Positions 44,904 to 55,668 are shown, numbered from the stretch's first letter. The stretch is DNA of 64,000 bases from Bacteroidales bacterium (GCA_012837935.1 DUQG01000038.1:124001-188000); one strand, 5' to 3'. Translations and numbers: made by a program. The notes: generated by a model not told the origin, from the sequence alone.

Positions 44904-46157
44904 CTACTTCACAGACGGCGATAAGCATCTATACAAAATCTCTCTAAAATCTCCTGTTTCAAAAACGATAAAATCGGCTTTATTTCCTTTTTTCAAAACA
45001 CCTATATCATCTCGCTTCAATGCTTTTGCAGCACGACAAGTCAAGGCAGCCCAAGTTTCAGCCATTGAGAGTTTTTCATATGCACCGAGAATGGCGGCTT
45101 GCACGAGCAGATTTCCCATGGGTGCACTGCCCGGATTCCAATCCGATGCGATAACCAATGAACAACCCGCATCCAACAGTTTTCGTGCAGGTGCAAATCG
45201 TTCGCCCAATCCCAACGATGCACCCGGAAGTGCCACAGGAATCACATAGCTTTTTGAAAGTATTTCAATCTCTTTCTTATCTGCATATTCGAGATGGTCA
45301 ATGGAAACCGCCTCAAATTCAGCAGCCAAAGATGCACAGTTATTGGAAAATTGGTCGCCGTGAATAACTACATCAAAGCCCATTTTTTTTGCTTCTGCAA
45401 GATAGTATTTGGAATCGTCAATAGAAAAAGCGCTTTTTTCCACAAAAATATCTACACGGTTTGCCAAGTTTTGTCGCTTTACTTCGGGAAGTAAATTTTC
45501 AACAATATGCTGTAAATATTCCAGCTCATTCCCGTCAAAGTCTTTCGGTTTCATATGTGCCGCTAAGCAAGTTGGGATAAGCTCCGCACGAGATTTTTCA
45601 TTTGCAAATCGGATGGCTTTCAGCATTTTCAGCTCTTGCTCAACCGAAAGTCCATATCCGCTTTTTACTTCAATAGTTGTAACACCTTGTTTGTAGAGCT
45701 TTTCAGCATGTTCAAAGGTCAGTTTCGCCAATTCCTCTACGCTTGCTTCACGGGTTTTCTGTACGGTATCCCAAATTCCACCACCAATTTCCGCAATTTC
45801 CAGATAGGTTTTCCCCGCTAAGCGCATCGCGTAATCCCTCGCTCGCGAGCCTGCCCAGCAAATATGCGTATGTACGTCAATCATTCCCGGCAGGCATACA
45901 TTTTCCCCTTCAAAAAACAGCACTTTCGCATCCGGATTTTCTTTCCGCAATTTTTCAAAATTTCTTACTTCCCAAATACGTCCGTCTTTATGTAAAATCC
46001 CTCCGTTTGGAATAATCGCCAATTGTTCATCAGAAATTTTTCCTCGAAGAGGAAGATTATCCATGGTCAGAAGTTGGGTGAATGGACCTGAGAGAGTTGC
46101 TCCCCCTAAAGGGGAAGTTTGGCTAAGGTTGATTGGTTGATTGGTTGATTGGTTCAT
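44904..46157 (-). CDS. hutI: Imidazolonepropionase
   Basis: Third step of histidine degradation: opens the imidazolone ring to N-formimino-glutamate. The protein of up to 417 residues is an amidohydrolase with zinc-binding PGMIDVHTHICWAGSR, EVKSGYGLS, VIHGDQFSN and ASDWNPGSAP. The core begins at GPFTQLLTMDNLPLRG (about residue 25). The 24 residues before it are encoded by three AACCAATC repeats and a TCCCCTTTAGGGGGA spacer phrase, and the ATG lies only 10 bp from insertion element A4. The start is therefore uncertain, though no better one is visible. Confidence 0.92.
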   Translation of the reverse strand: MNQSTNQPINLSQTSPLGGATLSGPFTQLLTMDNLPLRGKISDEQLAIIPNGGILHKDGRIWEVRNFEKLRKENPDAKVLFFEGENVCLPGMIDVHTHICWAGSRARDYAMRLAGKTYLEIAEIGGGIWDTVQKTREASVEELAKLTFEHAEKLYKQGVTTIEVKSGYGLSVEQELKMLKAIRFANEKSRAELIPTCLAAHMKPKDFDGNELEYLQHIVENLLPEVKRQNLANRVDIFVEKSAFSIDDSKYYLAEAKKMGFDVVIHGDQFSNNCASLAAEFEAVSIDHLEYADKKEIEILSKSYVIPVALPGASLGLGERFAPARKLLDAGCSLVIASDWNPGSAPMGNLLVQAAILGAYEKLSMAETWAALTCRAAKALKRDDIGVLKKGNKADFIVFETGDFREILYRCLSPSVK

Positions 46158-46167
46158 ATTTCGTTTT

Positions 46168-46747
46168 AATTGCCACGCCTTTTAAGGCGTGGATTATGTT
46201 TGATAATAGGAATTGGCTTTAGCCGAAATTTACTTATCTTTCAGATTTTGAAAATTATACTTTTGAATAAATTCATCGTACTCTTGTGTAAAAGTTTTTT
46301 TCTTATGATGATTTTCTTGATTGATAATATAGTTTCGGACTGTTTCTAACATTGATTCTGAAACCGAAACCGCAAAATACTCATCCTGCCATCCAAATTT
46401 GTCATTAATCAAGTTATTTTGATTTATCCAGTATGATGATTCACCTTTTATCAACTGTACTACTTTTTCGATAGTTTGGTCAGATGAAAGTGAAACCAAA
46501 CAATGACAATGTTCCGCATGACCGTTCACGACATCAATGTAAATGCCTTTCTTGTCTGCATTCTCTTTAATATGCTTCCAAACTTTTACACGCAATTCGG
46601 GTGTATGCAAGAGTGGTAATCTATTGTAAGTTGTCCAAACCAGATGAATATGTACTTTTATAAATGGCATAATGTCAATATTGTAAATTTTGGCTAAAGC
46701 CCGTTGTATCTATTAGTTTGAACCACGACTTAAAAGTCGTGGTAATT
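46168..46747 (-). mobile_element. IS200-like hairpin element A4 (580 bp, complete)
   Basis: Same length, ends and orientation as A3. Left hairpin 46173-46192, right hairpin 46723-46742. Similarity to A3 continues past the hairpin on the right (GCTTGCTAACTATCATTTGT in one, one insertion in the other) and for about 12 bp on the left (ATATTTCGT), so either the true ends lie further out or a larger piece was copied. It directly precedes the hutI start codon. Confidence 0.88.
46230..46670 (-). CDS. IS200/IS605-family Y1 transposase, copy 2
   Basis: A 146-residue protein, 140 of 146 residues identical to copy 1, with the same HCH motif and Y114. Intact. The nucleotide differences are scattered and often silent, showing that the copies have existed side by side for some time under coding constraint or arrived separately. 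Confidence 0.95.
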   Translation of the reverse strand: MPFIKVHIHLVWTTYNRLPLLHTPELRVKVWKHIKENADKKGIYIDVVNGHAEHCHCLVSLSSDQTIEKVVQLIKGESSYWINQNNLINDKFGWQDEYFAVSVSESMLETVRNYIINQENHHKKKTFTQEYDEFIQKYNFQNLKDK

Positions 46748-46855
46748 GATAGCTTGCTAACTATCATTTGTGTTCGAGAATTAGTGATAATTTATCTCTT
46801 AATTTTGATAATGTATCATGCAAATAGCAAAATTTGACATTGACGCCGTTTTTCA

Positions 46856-47028
46856 GTTGCCACGCCTTTTAAGGCGTGGATTATGATAGAGAATAGGGAA
46901 TTGGCTTTAGCCGAAATTTACACCTCTTTGAATTTTTGAAAAACAAATGACAAAATTTATGCTATAAACTTTGGCTAAAGTACGTTGTAGCTGTTAGTTT
47001 GAACCACGACTTTTAAGTCGTGGTGATT
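46856..47028 (-). mobile_element. Deleted hairpin element A5 (173 bp, no transposase)
   Basis: Left hairpin CCACGCCTT-TT-AAGGCGTGG (46860-46879) and right hairpin CCACGACTT-TT-AAGTCGTGG (47004-47023) with about 60 bp of left and 80 bp of right internal sequence of A3/A4 (GGAATTGGCTTTAGCCGAAATTTAC; TTTGGCTAAAG). The transposase gene is deleted. It lies 11 bp after the hutU stop, about 110 bp from A4. The rest of this 292-bp gap is AT-rich and featureless. Confidence 0.82.
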
Positions 47029-47039
47029 GAAGCTTTGTC

Positions 47040-48698
47040 CTATCTTAACGGCAAATGTTTCTTTGCTATTTCATACCCTGCATCTGCATGTCTGTAAATT
47101 CCCAAAGCAGGGTCATTAAACAGCACTCGTCGCAAGCATTTTTCGGCACGCTCTGTTCCGTCGGCTACCACTACCATTCCGGCATGTTGAGAATAGCCCA
47201 TACCTACGCCACCGCCGTGATGGAAAGAAACCCACGTGGCACCGCCGGCTGTATTCGACATCAAATTCAGCAATGCCCAGTCTGAAACGGCATCTGAACC
47301 GTCGAGCATACCTTCTGTTTCCCTGTTAGGTGATGCCACCGAACCGCAATCCAAATGGTCGCGACCAATTACAATCGGTGCTTTCACTTTTCCTGTGCGT
47401 ACCAGTTCGTTGAGTTTCAAGCCTGCTTTTTCTCGCTCACCAATGCCCAGCCAGCAAATTCTACACGGCAATCCTTGGAATGCAATTTTGTCTTTTGCTT
47501 CTGTTAACCAATGGATTAAATGTTTGTTTTCAGGAAATAATTCCATTAAAGCTCGGTCTGTGGTGTAAATATCTTCGGGGTCACCGGAAAGAGCTGCCCA
47601 GCGGAATGGACCTTTACCGTCACAGAAAAGCGGACGGATAAATTTCGGCACAAATCCCTGATAATCAAAGGCGTTTTTTTCGCCACCTTGACGAGCAAAT
47701 TCTCGTAAGTTATTTCCGTAGTCAAATGTTACGGAACCTCTTTTTTGCATTTCGAGCATAAAACCAACGTGGCGAGCCATGCTTTTTAGCGAAAGTTCAC
47801 GGTATTTTTCAGGATTTGATTTTCGTAGTTCCAATGCTTCTGCTAGTGAAATTCCATTCGGAACATAGCCGAAAAGCGGGTCATGCGCCGAAGTTTGATC
47901 GGTTAGCATATCGGGGATAAGATTGTCTTTCAGCAGTTTTTCCAGCATATCTCCGGCATCACTCACCAATCCGATGGAAACAGCTTCACCTTTTTCAATG
48001 GCATCACGGAGCCAAGTTACCGCCTCATCGTAGCTGTAGGTCATTTTGTCGATGTATTTCGTTTCCAGACGTTTTTTTATTCTTTCAGGGTCAATGTCAG
48101 CACCAAGAAATGCTGCTCCGCCGAGTGTTGCTGCAAGTGGTTGAGCACCACCCATTCCGCCTAATCCGGCAGAGCAAATCCAGCGATGTTTTAAGTTGCC
48201 GCCAAAATGTTGTCGTCCGGCTTCCGCAAAAGTTTCGTAAGTACCTTGCAAAATACCTTGCGAACCGATATAAATCCAGCTTCCGGCAGTCATTTGTCCG
48301 TACATCATCAGCCCGCGTGCTTTCAATTCCTCGAAATGTTCCCATGTAGCCCAAGCAGGAACAAGATTGCTGTTGGCAATCAACACTCGAGGTGCTTCAG
48401 CGTGCGTGCGCACGATGCCCACAGGTTTTCCTGATTGCACAAGCAGAGAATGATTTTCATCCAACTCCAATAATATTCGGATAATCTCGCGAAGTGCATC
48501 TACGTTTCGAGCAGCCTGTCCAGTTCCACCATAGACAATTAAATTCGCAGGGTCTTCCGCTACTTCACGGTCTAAGTTATTCAGTAACATGCGCAAAGGT
48601 GCTTCTGTTTGCCACGATTTCGCGTGTAGTGTGCTTCCGTGTGGCGACCGATAATTCGGGTGGGAAGCGTAAGTTTGTAAAAATTCTGTGTAGTTCAT
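47040..48698 (-). CDS. hutU: Urocanate hydratase
   Basis: Second step of histidine degradation: urocanate to imidazolone propionate with tightly bound NAD+. The 552-residue protein shows [33 protein letters not shown], the NAD-site [14 protein letters not shown], and the substrate-site stretch [15 protein letters not shown] followed by [15 protein letters not shown] and [18 protein letters not shown]. Length is standard. Starts 96 bp after hutH; the spacer carries the recurrent phrase ATCGTAAATCTAAAAT. Confidence 0.97.
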   Translation of the reverse strand: MNYTEFLQTYASHPNYRSPHGSTLHAKSWQTEAPLRMLLNNLDREVAEDPANLIVYGGTGQAARNVDALREIIRILLELDENHSLLVQSGKPVGIVRTHAEAPRVLIANSNLVPAWATWEHFEELKARGLMMYGQMTAGSWIYIGSQGILQGTYETFAEAGRQHFGGNLKHRWICSAGLGGMGGAQPLAATLGGAAFLGADIDPERIKKRLETKYIDKMTYSYDEAVTWLRDAIEKGEAVSIGLVSDAGDMLEKLLKDNLIPDMLTDQTSAHDPLFGYVPNGISLAEALELRKSNPEKYRELSLKSMARHVGFMLEMQKRGSVTFDYGNNLREFARQGGEKNAFDYQGFVPKFIRPLFCDGKGPFRWAALSGDPEDIYTTDRALMELFPENKHLIHWLTEAKDKIAFQGLPCRICWLGIGEREKAGLKLNELVRTGKVKAPIVIGRDHLDCGSVASPNRETEGMLDGSDAVSDWALLNLMSNTAGGATWVSFHHGGGVGMGYSQHAGMVVVADGTERAEKCLRRVLFNDPALGIYRHADAGYEIAKKHLPLR

Positions 48699-48794
48699 GT
48701 TATATTTTAGATTTACGATTTTAAATTTACGATTGTTGTTTGTTGTTTTCCATTATGATAAAAACCTCATAAAAATCCGTGAAAGTCAGATAGT

Positions 48795-50375
48795 TTATAT
48801 TCCCCACACCTCATCACTTTCATTCTTCAAATCAATCCGATGCTTTTTCGCTGTGGCGTTCAGGCGGTGGATGATTTCTTTGGATTGAAGTAGTTTAATC
48901 GCTTTGTCGATGTCGGTGTAGAAAACGCGGTCTGTATCGGCAAATGTAATGTGTTCACGGATAAGGTCGTGAGCTTCATCAAGTAAAATATTCGATTTCA
49001 GTGGTTTTCGGAAGTCAAAACCTTGTGCAGCCGTAAGCATTTCAATAGCCAGAATTTTTTCCAAATTTTCCACAATTTTTAAGCTTTTTCGTCCGGAAAT
49101 AGAGCCCATACTCACGTGGTCTTCCTGACCGAGCGAAGTAGGGATGCTGTCGGCACTTGCCGGGAAACAGAGCGATTTGTTTTCGCTAACCAAAGCTGCC
49201 GTGCTATACTGCAAAATCATAAATCCGGAATTTAAGCCCGTATGTTCCATCAATAGTTTTGGTAGTCCGGGCGTGCTTGCCATCATTGAAAGGTAAATTC
49301 GGCGGTCGGATATATTGCCTAATTCAGCGGCAGCCAATCCTGCATAATCCATCGGAAGAGCAATAGGCTGACCGTGGAAATGTCCACCACTGATTGTTTT
49401 TTCTTCGGAAAAAACAATCGGGTTATCAGTAACGGAATTTATTTCGGTCAAAATTGTCTCTTTCAGATGCAGCCACGCATTGCGTGAAGCGCCGTGTACT
49501 TGCGGAATGCAGCGGAGTGAATAAGGGTCTTGTACACGTCCACATTTTTCGTGAGATTCTACAATTTCAGAGTGCCAAAGCAGTTTCCGCATTCGCGAAG
49601 CTACGTACATTCCTCCCGAGTGCGGACGCAATTGGTGTAATTCTTCATCGAATGGTTTTACTGAACCCATCATTGCTTCTAAGTTCATTGCGGCAATGAT
49701 ATCAGCGTGGTCAAGGCAGTTTTGCATTTTTTCTAATAAAAGAACCCCATGTGCCGCCATAAACTGTGTACCGTTTATCAATGCCAAGCCTTCTTTTGGT
49801 CCTAGTTCTACAGGTTTTAAGTCGAATTTTTTAAGAATTGATTCAGTCGGAAAAACTTCATTCTCAAAAATCACTTTACCCATTCCAATTAAAGGCAAGA
49901 AAAGATGTGAAAGCGGTGCCAAATCGCCGGAAGCTCCCACTGAACCTTGTTCGGGTACGCAAGGAATCACGTCATTTTCGATGTGCCAAAGAATGCGTTC
50001 CGCCGTTTCTATCGCTATGCCTGAATATCCTTTGCAGAGAGCGTGTAGCTTCAAAATCAGCATCAGTTTGGCAATTTCTTTGTCGATAAAATTACCCACA
50101 CCTACGCTGTGGCTCATCAGCAGATTGTATTGTAGCTGCTTGGTTTCTTCTTGGTCAATAAGCGATGTGCAAAGCGGACCAAAACCGGTGTTAATGCCGT
50201 AAACTACTTTCTTTTTGCGGACAATGTTTTTTACGATTTCTTGGTTAGCTTTGACGCGTGAAATCGTTTCGGCAGTGAGAATGCCTTTGATTTCTCCTCG
50301 GGCTATTCCGAGTGCTATGGATATGGTAAGATAGTCCTCGCCGTAACGAAAAACGGTAGATTTTTGTGTTTTCAT
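48795..50375 (-). CDS. hutH: Histidine ammonia-lyase
   Basis: First step of histidine degradation: histidine to urocanate and ammonia. The 526-residue protein has the MIO-forming A148-S149-G150 triad in GSVGASGDLAPLSHL, the YGINTGFGPL loop near residue 60 and the LGQEDHVSMGSISGRK motif. It is about 20 residues longer than many HutH proteins. It is first in the operon; TATTTTTG on the minus strand (50417-50424) is a possible -7 box 42 bp upstream, with weak -33. No HutC-type repressor is visible. Confidence 0.97.
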   Translation of the reverse strand: MKTQKSTVFRYGEDYLTISIALGIARGEIKGILTAETISRVKANQEIVKNIVRKKKVVYGINTGFGPLCTSLIDQEETKQLQYNLLMSHSVGVGNFIDKEIAKLMLILKLHALCKGYSGIAIETAERILWHIENDVIPCVPEQGSVGASGDLAPLSHLFLPLIGMGKVIFENEVFPTESILKKFDLKPVELGPKEGLALINGTQFMAAHGVLLLEKMQNCLDHADIIAAMNLEAMMGSVKPFDEELHQLRPHSGGMYVASRMRKLLWHSEIVESHEKCGRVQDPYSLRCIPQVHGASRNAWLHLKETILTEINSVTDNPIVFSEEKTISGGHFHGQPIALPMDYAGLAAAELGNISDRRIYLSMMASTPGLPKLLMEHTGLNSGFMILQYSTAALVSENKSLCFPASADSIPTSLGQEDHVSMGSISGRKSLKIVENLEKILAIEMLTAAQGFDFRKPLKSNILLDEAHDLIREHITFADTDRVFYTDIDKAIKLLQSKEIIHRLNATAKKHRIDLKNESDEVWGI

Positions 50376-50522
50376 CTGTATTGTTAAGGAAAATGATTAG
50401 TAATTACTTTTTGTTACAAAAATAGGAAATAAATATCAATTCCATGAAATATTTGTTAGAAATAAACGTGAAATTGGTTAAGTGATTGACAAAAAGATAG
50501 TAAGTGAGAGTGATGTATAGAA

Positions 50523-50556
50523 AAACCTAATAGATTTTCAAAAATCTATTAGGTTT
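50523..50556 (-). terminator. Terminator after the second MATE gene
   Basis: Perfect 15-bp stem AAACCTAATAGATTT with loop TCAA, about 60 bp after the MATE stop. It separates that gene from the hut operon. Confidence 0.8.
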
Positions 50557-50617
50557 ACTTATTTTCTAACCATTATGTAATTAAGAACGTAGGTTGAGTT
50601 AGCGTAATTCATACAAT

Positions 50618-51940
50618 CTATATTTCCTTTTTCTGCCAATTTCCTTTTCGCAGACACCAATAGGACAAAATACCGAGAAGTCCCCAATAAACAAACTCGG
50701 AATACCAGACAATTTCTACGGAAGTTCCGAGTACAATTGCCGTATAGTAAGCGTATCCGGTGTAGAAAACCAGTACAATCAGCTCAAGCACAAACGCCGA
50801 GCGAGTATTTCCGGTCCCTGAAACGGCATTAAATAACACACCACTCACACCGCAAAACAGCATGGAAATGGAAATTACCCGAAGCGTAGGAACAGATGCT
50901 GCAATCAGTTCAAGGTTGTTGGTGTAAATTCGAGCCAAAAGTTCAGGAAATTGGTTGGTAAAGAGCATAATGGGCAAGAGCAAAAGCGCTGTTATCAACA
51001 TAGATTTGTGCACAAAAGAGACCACTTTCTCTTTGTGTCCTTCGCCTATCATATTGCTGACCAGTGTGTTGACCGTAGTGGAAAGTGCCGAACTGGGAAT
51101 GATTAGCAGGATGTACAGACTTCGTCCGATGTTGGTAATAGCCAGCGATCGTTCGCCTAATCTTTCGATAAAAACGAAAAATAGAAACCAAGTAGTAATG
51201 GAAATAAAATACTGAAACATAATGAAAATAGACAAATTCAGAATCTTTCCAATAGCTTGAAAATCAAATTTATCAAATTTGAAAAGATTAAAAACTTCTT
51301 TGTCTTTCATTTTTAATGTTACGAGTACCAGATAAATCAGCGAAGCCAGTTCGGCTAAGGTGGAAGCAATGGCAGCACCTGCAATTCCCCACTCAGGAAA
51401 GCCAAATTTTCCGAAAATCAATAAATAATCCAATATGATATTGGTAATCGCCGTAACAATCGCCGAAACAGTCAATACTCGCGTGCGCGTAATTCCTACG
51501 AAAAATGCACGAAAAATCACATTGAGAAAAGCAAAGAAAAGTCCGAAAAGTCGCCAGTTTAGAAACTCTACCGTTGCCTCATAAATTTTATCGGAATGAA
51601 CTAAACTGCGCATCAGGGCAGGCATGGTAAAATAGCAAGCTAGAAAAATCAGAGCAGCCAAAACGAAGTTGAAAAGTAACGCATTATTGAAAATAGGTCC
51701 GATAGCAGCGTAGTTTCGTTCGCCGTTTCGTCTGCCAATCATGATTTGAGCACCCTGACTAAATCCAAATCCAATATAAAAAATGGCAATGTAAAACACA
51801 CCGCCGATAGCCGAAGCCCCCAAAGCCACTTCGCTTACGCGACCGAGAAATGCCGTGTCCGTTACGTTGATAACGTTTTGCGCTATCAGCGTAAGAACAA
51901 TGGGGTAGGCAACTTGAAATATCTTTTTATTGGAATACAT
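50618..51940 (-). CDS. MATE family efflux transporter (NorM-like)
   Basis: A 440-residue polytopic protein with 12 predicted transmembrane segments: N-terminal FQVAYPIVLTLIAQNVINVTDTAFLGRV, middle IAGAAIASTLAELASLIYL, and C-terminal VSGVLFNAVSGTGNTRSAFVLE. This is the NorM/YeeO-like branch, different from the MepA-like transporter at 37 kb. It exports cationic compounds in exchange for Na+ or H+; the substrate is unknown. CAAAACTA (52005-52012) is a -7-like box on its strand. Confidence 0.92.
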   Translation of the reverse strand: MYSNKKIFQVAYPIVLTLIAQNVINVTDTAFLGRVSEVALGASAIGGVFYIAIFYIGFGFSQGAQIMIGRRNGERNYAAIGPIFNNALLFNFVLAALIFLACYFTMPALMRSLVHSDKIYEATVEFLNWRLFGLFFAFLNVIFRAFFVGITRTRVLTVSAIVTAITNIILDYLLIFGKFGFPEWGIAGAAIASTLAELASLIYLVLVTLKMKDKEVFNLFKFDKFDFQAIGKILNLSIFIMFQYFISITTWFLFFVFIERLGERSLAITNIGRSLYILLIIPSSALSTTVNTLVSNMIGEGHKEKVVSFVHKSMLITALLLLPIMLFTNQFPELLARIYTNNLELIAASVPTLRVISISMLFCGVSGVLFNAVSGTGNTRSAFVLELIVLVFYTGYAYYTAIVLGTSVEIVWYSEFVYWGLLGILSYWCLRKGNWQKKEI

Positions 51941-52223
51941 TTTTTGTTTAGTTCTGAATTTCGAGTTTTGAGTATGAGTAATAAAACTTTGATAAATCGA
52001 ACAGCAAAACTACAAAAATCATTTGTGAGAAATGCCTTGTTGTGTGATATTTCAAAAAAATTGCCACCCTCGAAAGTTTCGGGACGGCAGGATTTTTTTA
52101 AACAAAAAAGATGAAATATAAAATTTGGAAGATGGAAGACAGTAGTCGGGAGGTGGCAGCTTGATGCTACTTAATTTTTCGTTCCTTGTTTCTTCGTTAA
52201 CTTGTCTTCTCGTCAACTCCTCA

Positions 52224-54011
52224 CTAATCCAGTTTCAACACCGCTAAAAATGCTTTTTGTGGAACTTCCACTGAGCCAATCTGCTTCATACGTTTTTTAC
52301 CTTTTTTCTGTTTTTCAAGAAGCTTACGCTTACGGCTCACGTCACCACCGTAACATTTAGCAGTTACGTCTTTTCGTAGTGCCTTAATAGTTTCGCGAGC
52401 AATAATTTTTGAACCGATGGCAGCCTGAATGGCGATGTCAAACTGCTGACGCGGGATAAGTTCTTTAAGTTTCTCGCACATGCGACGACCAAGCGATACG
52501 GCATTATCAAAGTGAATCAGCGACGAAAGCGCATCCACCGATTCGCCGTTTAGTAAAATATCCAGTTTTACCAATTTGGACGGACGGAAACCGTTCATAT
52601 GATAGTCAAAGGATGCGTATCCTTTTGAAATACTTTTCAATCTGTCGTAGAAGTCAAATACAATCTCGCCCAACGGCATATCATAAATCAGCTCCACGCG
52701 ATTACCCGATACATAGTCTTGTTTTACCAGTTCACCTCGTTTTCCTAAGCAGAGTGTCATTATTTGCCCGATATAGTCGGTGGCGGTAATGATAGAAGCT
52801 CGGATATAAGGTTCTTCAATTACATCAATAGCCATTATATCCGGCAGTCCGGCAGGATTATGCACCTCCATCACTTCGCCTTTTTTGGTGTGAACGATAT
52901 AGGAAACGTTCGGTACGGTAGTGATTACGTTCATATCAAACTCACGGTCAAGTCGTTCTTGGATAATCTCCATATGTAGCATTCCCAAGAAACCGCAGCG
53001 GAAACCAAAACCCAGTGCAACGGACGATTCCGGTTCAAATGTCAACGATGCATCATTCAGTTGCAACTTTTCAAGCGAAGTACGTAAATCTTCAAAGTCT
53101 TCCGCATCAATCGGATATACTCCGGCAAAAACCATCGGTTTAACCTCTTCAAAACCGGAAATAGCTTTATCGCAGGGACGTTTTACGTGTGTAATGGTAT
53201 CGCCTACTTTTACCTCTTTGGAAGTTTTAATTCCGGAAATAATATAACCTACATTTCCGGCACTTAGCGTTTCTTGTGGCACCATGTCAAGCTGCAAAAC
53301 ACCAAGCTCATCGGCGTTGTATTCCTTTTCTGTAGCCACAAATTTTACTAAATCACCTTTATTTATTGTGCCGTTTACAATTTTGAAATAGGCAATAATA
53401 CCACGAAAAGAGTTAAATACCGAGTCAAAAATTAAGGCTTGTAGCGGAGCATTCGGATCACCTACAGGTGCAGGTACACGTTTTACAATAGCCTCAAGAA
53501 TTTCATTAATTCCCATACCCGTTTTTCCGCTGGCACGGATTATTTCTTCCGGCTTACAACCGAGCAACTCGACAATCTGATCTTCAACCTCTTCAGGCAT
53601 AGCGCTATCCACGTCCATTTTATTCATGATAGGGATAATTTCCAAATCATGTTCAATAGCCATATAAAGGTTGGAAATGGTCTGAGCCTGAATGCCTTGC
53701 GTAGCATCTACAATTAGCAGAGCCCCTTCGCAAGCGGCAATGGAACGGGAAACTTCGTAAGAGAAATCCACGTGTCCCGGAGTGTCAATCAAGTTTAGTA
53801 TATATTCTTCGCCCTCATACTTATAGTTCATCTGAATAGCGTGGCTTTTGATAGTAATACCACGTTCTCGTTCCAAGTCCATGCTATCAAGTACCTGAGC
53901 TTGCAAATCTTTTCCGGAGACTGTCTCGGTAAATTCAAGCAGACGGTCGGCAAGTGTACTTTTGCCATGGTCAATGTGAGCGATAATACAAAAATTTCGG
54001 ATTTTCTTCAT
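52224..54011 (-). CDS. lepA: Elongation factor 4 (LepA)
   Basis: Ribosome-associated GTPase related to EF-G. The 595-residue protein has G1 [15 protein letters not shown]2/switch [12 protein letters not shown]3 [12 protein letters not shown]4 NKMD, domain II ([23 protein letters not shown]), and the LepA-specific C-terminal domain ending [23 protein letters not shown]. Full length. Minus-strand TAnnTTTG-like boxes occur at 54016-54023 and 54042-54049, the second better placed. Confidence 0.97.
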   Translation of the reverse strand: MKKIRNFCIIAHIDHGKSTLADRLLEFTETVSGKDLQAQVLDSMDLERERGITIKSHAIQMNYKYEGEEYILNLIDTPGHVDFSYEVSRSIAACEGALLIVDATQGIQAQTISNLYMAIEHDLEIIPIMNKMDVDSAMPEEVEDQIVELLGCKPEEIIRASGKTGMGINEILEAIVKRVPAPVGDPNAPLQALIFDSVFNSFRGIIAYFKIVNGTINKGDLVKFVATEKEYNADELGVLQLDMVPQETLSAGNVGYIISGIKTSKEVKVGDTITHVKRPCDKAISGFEEVKPMVFAGVYPIDAEDFEDLRTSLEKLQLNDASLTFEPESSVALGFGFRCGFLGMLHMEIIQERLDREFDMNVITTVPNVSYIVHTKKGEVMEVHNPAGLPDIMAIDVIEEPYIRASIITATDYIGQIMTLCLGKRGELVKQDYVSGNRVELIYDMPLGEIVFDFYDRLKSISKGYASFDYHMNGFRPSKLVKLDILLNGESVDALSSLIHFDNAVSLGRRMCEKLKELIPRQQFDIAIQAAIGSKIIARETIKALRKDVTAKCYGGDVSRKRKLLEKQKKGKKRMKQIGSVEVPQKAFLAVLKLD

Positions 54012-54404
54012 CTTACAAAATTAATACTTACAATAAGTCTGCAAAAATACAAAAAAAAATAGATTTATCGTAAAATGGGGCAGCCTCTCAATAAAAATCG
54101 GGATTAATCGGTTGAAAAAGGAAGGTCTAGCAATCTAAACAGCTAACTATTTAATAGTCAATAACTCAATAAAGACTGTTGTATGTGGCGTAAGTGGTTA
54201 CGATTAGTTTTTAATCCATTTGCTTAACATATAACCATCACTATTCAATAAAGTCCATACTAGTTTTATTTTATTTAATTTATTGTGTATTAACTGTTTG
54301 TTTTGTAGTATATATAAGTTTATGATAATTGTCAACCCAATATTATTAAAAAAAACTTTTGAAACTCTTTTTTTAATCCATAGTTTTGACAAAAAAAGAA
54401 TATT
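54012..54404. other. 393-bp intergenic region, divergent promoters
   Basis: AT-rich gap between lepA and the thiolase. A 62-aa minus-strand ORF (54204-54392) is of low quality and not called. Apart from the two promoter areas I see no hairpin or repeat. Confidence 0.5.
54358..54388 (+). promoter_or_regulatory. Promoter of the thiolase/CoA-transferase cluster
   Basis: TTTG (54358-54361), exactly 19 bp, TAGTTTTG (54381-54388): full match to the Bacteroidetes promoter. It ends 16 bp before the thiolase ATG, so the leader would be only about 10 nt. Confidence 0.7.
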
Positions 54405-55589
54405 ATGGAAAAAGAAGTAGTAATTGTTTCAGCTGCAAGGACTCCGATAGGTAATTTAAGTGGAGCTTTATCCGGCTTTTCTGCCGTAGACTTGGGTGTA
54501 ATTGCCGCACAAGCAGCTATCCAACGGGCAGGAATTGACCCGAAAGAAATTGATGAAACCTTTGTTGGTAATATTTTATCGGCAGGACTTGGACAAAATG
54601 TTGCTCGTCAGATTGCCATAAAATCCGGTGCGCCGATTACAAGTTCAGCTATGACCATCAACATTGTTTGTGGTTCCGGTCTTCGTGCCGTTTCACTGGC
54701 TTCACAGATGATTCAACTCGGCGATTCGGATGTAGTGCTTGCGGGAGGAGCAGAAAGTATGACCAATGCACCTTACCTACTTGCCAAAGCACGTGGTGGT
54801 TATCGTATGGGACATGCAGAACTGATTGACAGTATGATTAAAGATGGTCTGACCGATGTTTTCAATGATTATCACATGGGATTAACGGCTGAAAATATCG
54901 CAGAACGCTGGAATATTAGCCGTGAAGAGCAGGATGAATTTGCCGTAACAAGTCAGAACAGATGTGAAGCGGCTCAAAAAGCAGGAAAATTCAAGGATGA
55001 GATTGTTCCTGTTTCTATTCCGCAACGTAAGGGTGACCCGATTATCTTTGATACCGATGAGTTTCCACGTCAAGGTTCCACCATCGAACAGTTGGCAAAA
55101 ATACGACCTGCATTTAAAAAAGACGGAACCGTAACAGCTGGAAATGCTTCAGGAATAAATGATGGAGCTGCGATGTTGGTGGTTATGTCTGCTGAAAAAG
55201 CCAAAGCGCTGGGAGTAAAACCATTAGTTCGAATTAAATCACATGCTACTGTGGCTCTGGAACCGGAAATTATGGGTTACGGTCCGGCACCTGCTATCAA
55301 AAAAGCTCTTGCTAATGCAGGAATGTCTATTTCAGATATTGAGCTGATAGAAGCGAATGAAGCATTTGCCTCACAATCCATTGCCATTATGCGTGATTTG
55401 AATTTAAATCCGGATATTGTCAACGTAAATGGTGGTGCAATCGCTCTCGGACACCCGATTGGTGCTTCCGGAGCGAGAATCCTCACCACGCTAATTTATG
55501 AAATGAAACGCAGAAATGCTGCAACCGGATTGGCTACACTTTGTATTGGAGGCGGACAAGGCACGGCGTTGATTGTAGAAAATATATAA
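54405..55589 (+). CDS. Acetyl-CoA C-acetyltransferase (thiolase)
   Basis: Condenses two acetyl-CoA to acetoacetyl-CoA or cleaves it. The 394-residue protein has the nucleophilic Cys in [15 protein letters not shown] (about residue 88), the active-site His in [18 protein letters not shown] and the second Cys in [14 protein letters not shown]. Full length, with the acetoacetyl-type rather than long-chain pattern. First gene of a plus-strand cluster with an SDR (79 bp downstream), a symporter, a CoA-transferase and two KAS III-like proteins. Confidence 0.94.
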   Translation: MEKEVVIVSAARTPIGNLSGALSGFSAVDLGVIAAQAAIQRAGIDPKEIDETFVGNILSAGLGQNVARQIAIKSGAPITSSAMTINIVCGSGLRAVSLASQMIQLGDSDVVLAGGAESMTNAPYLLAKARGGYRMGHAELIDSMIKDGLTDVFNDYHMGLTAENIAERWNISREEQDEFAVTSQNRCEAAQKAGKFKDEIVPVSIPQRKGDPIIFDTDEFPRQGSTIEQLAKIRPAFKKDGTVTAGNASGINDGAAMLVVMSAEKAKALGVKPLVRIKSHATVALEPEIMGYGPAPAIKKALANAGMSISDIELIEANEAFASQSIAIMRDLNLNPDIVNVNGGAIALGHPIGASGARILTTLIYEMKRRNAATGLATLCIGGGQGTALIVENI

Positions 55590-55668
55590 TGGAAATCATT
55601 TATAAAATCAATTAAATATATAATTAATCTTCTGCCTTATAAAATAGGCAAGTCAATATTATTTTATC

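Noticed and set aside
46128-46155. Short tandem GGTTGATT units as a possible CRISPR or iteron array
   Set aside because: 8-bp units without spacers, inside the start of hutI; a microsatellite, not an array or origin.
54204-54392. 62-aa minus-strand ORF between lepA and thiolase
   Set aside because: Lys/Asn/Ile-rich translation of AT-rich DNA that overlaps the strong thiolase promoter; no recognisable domain.
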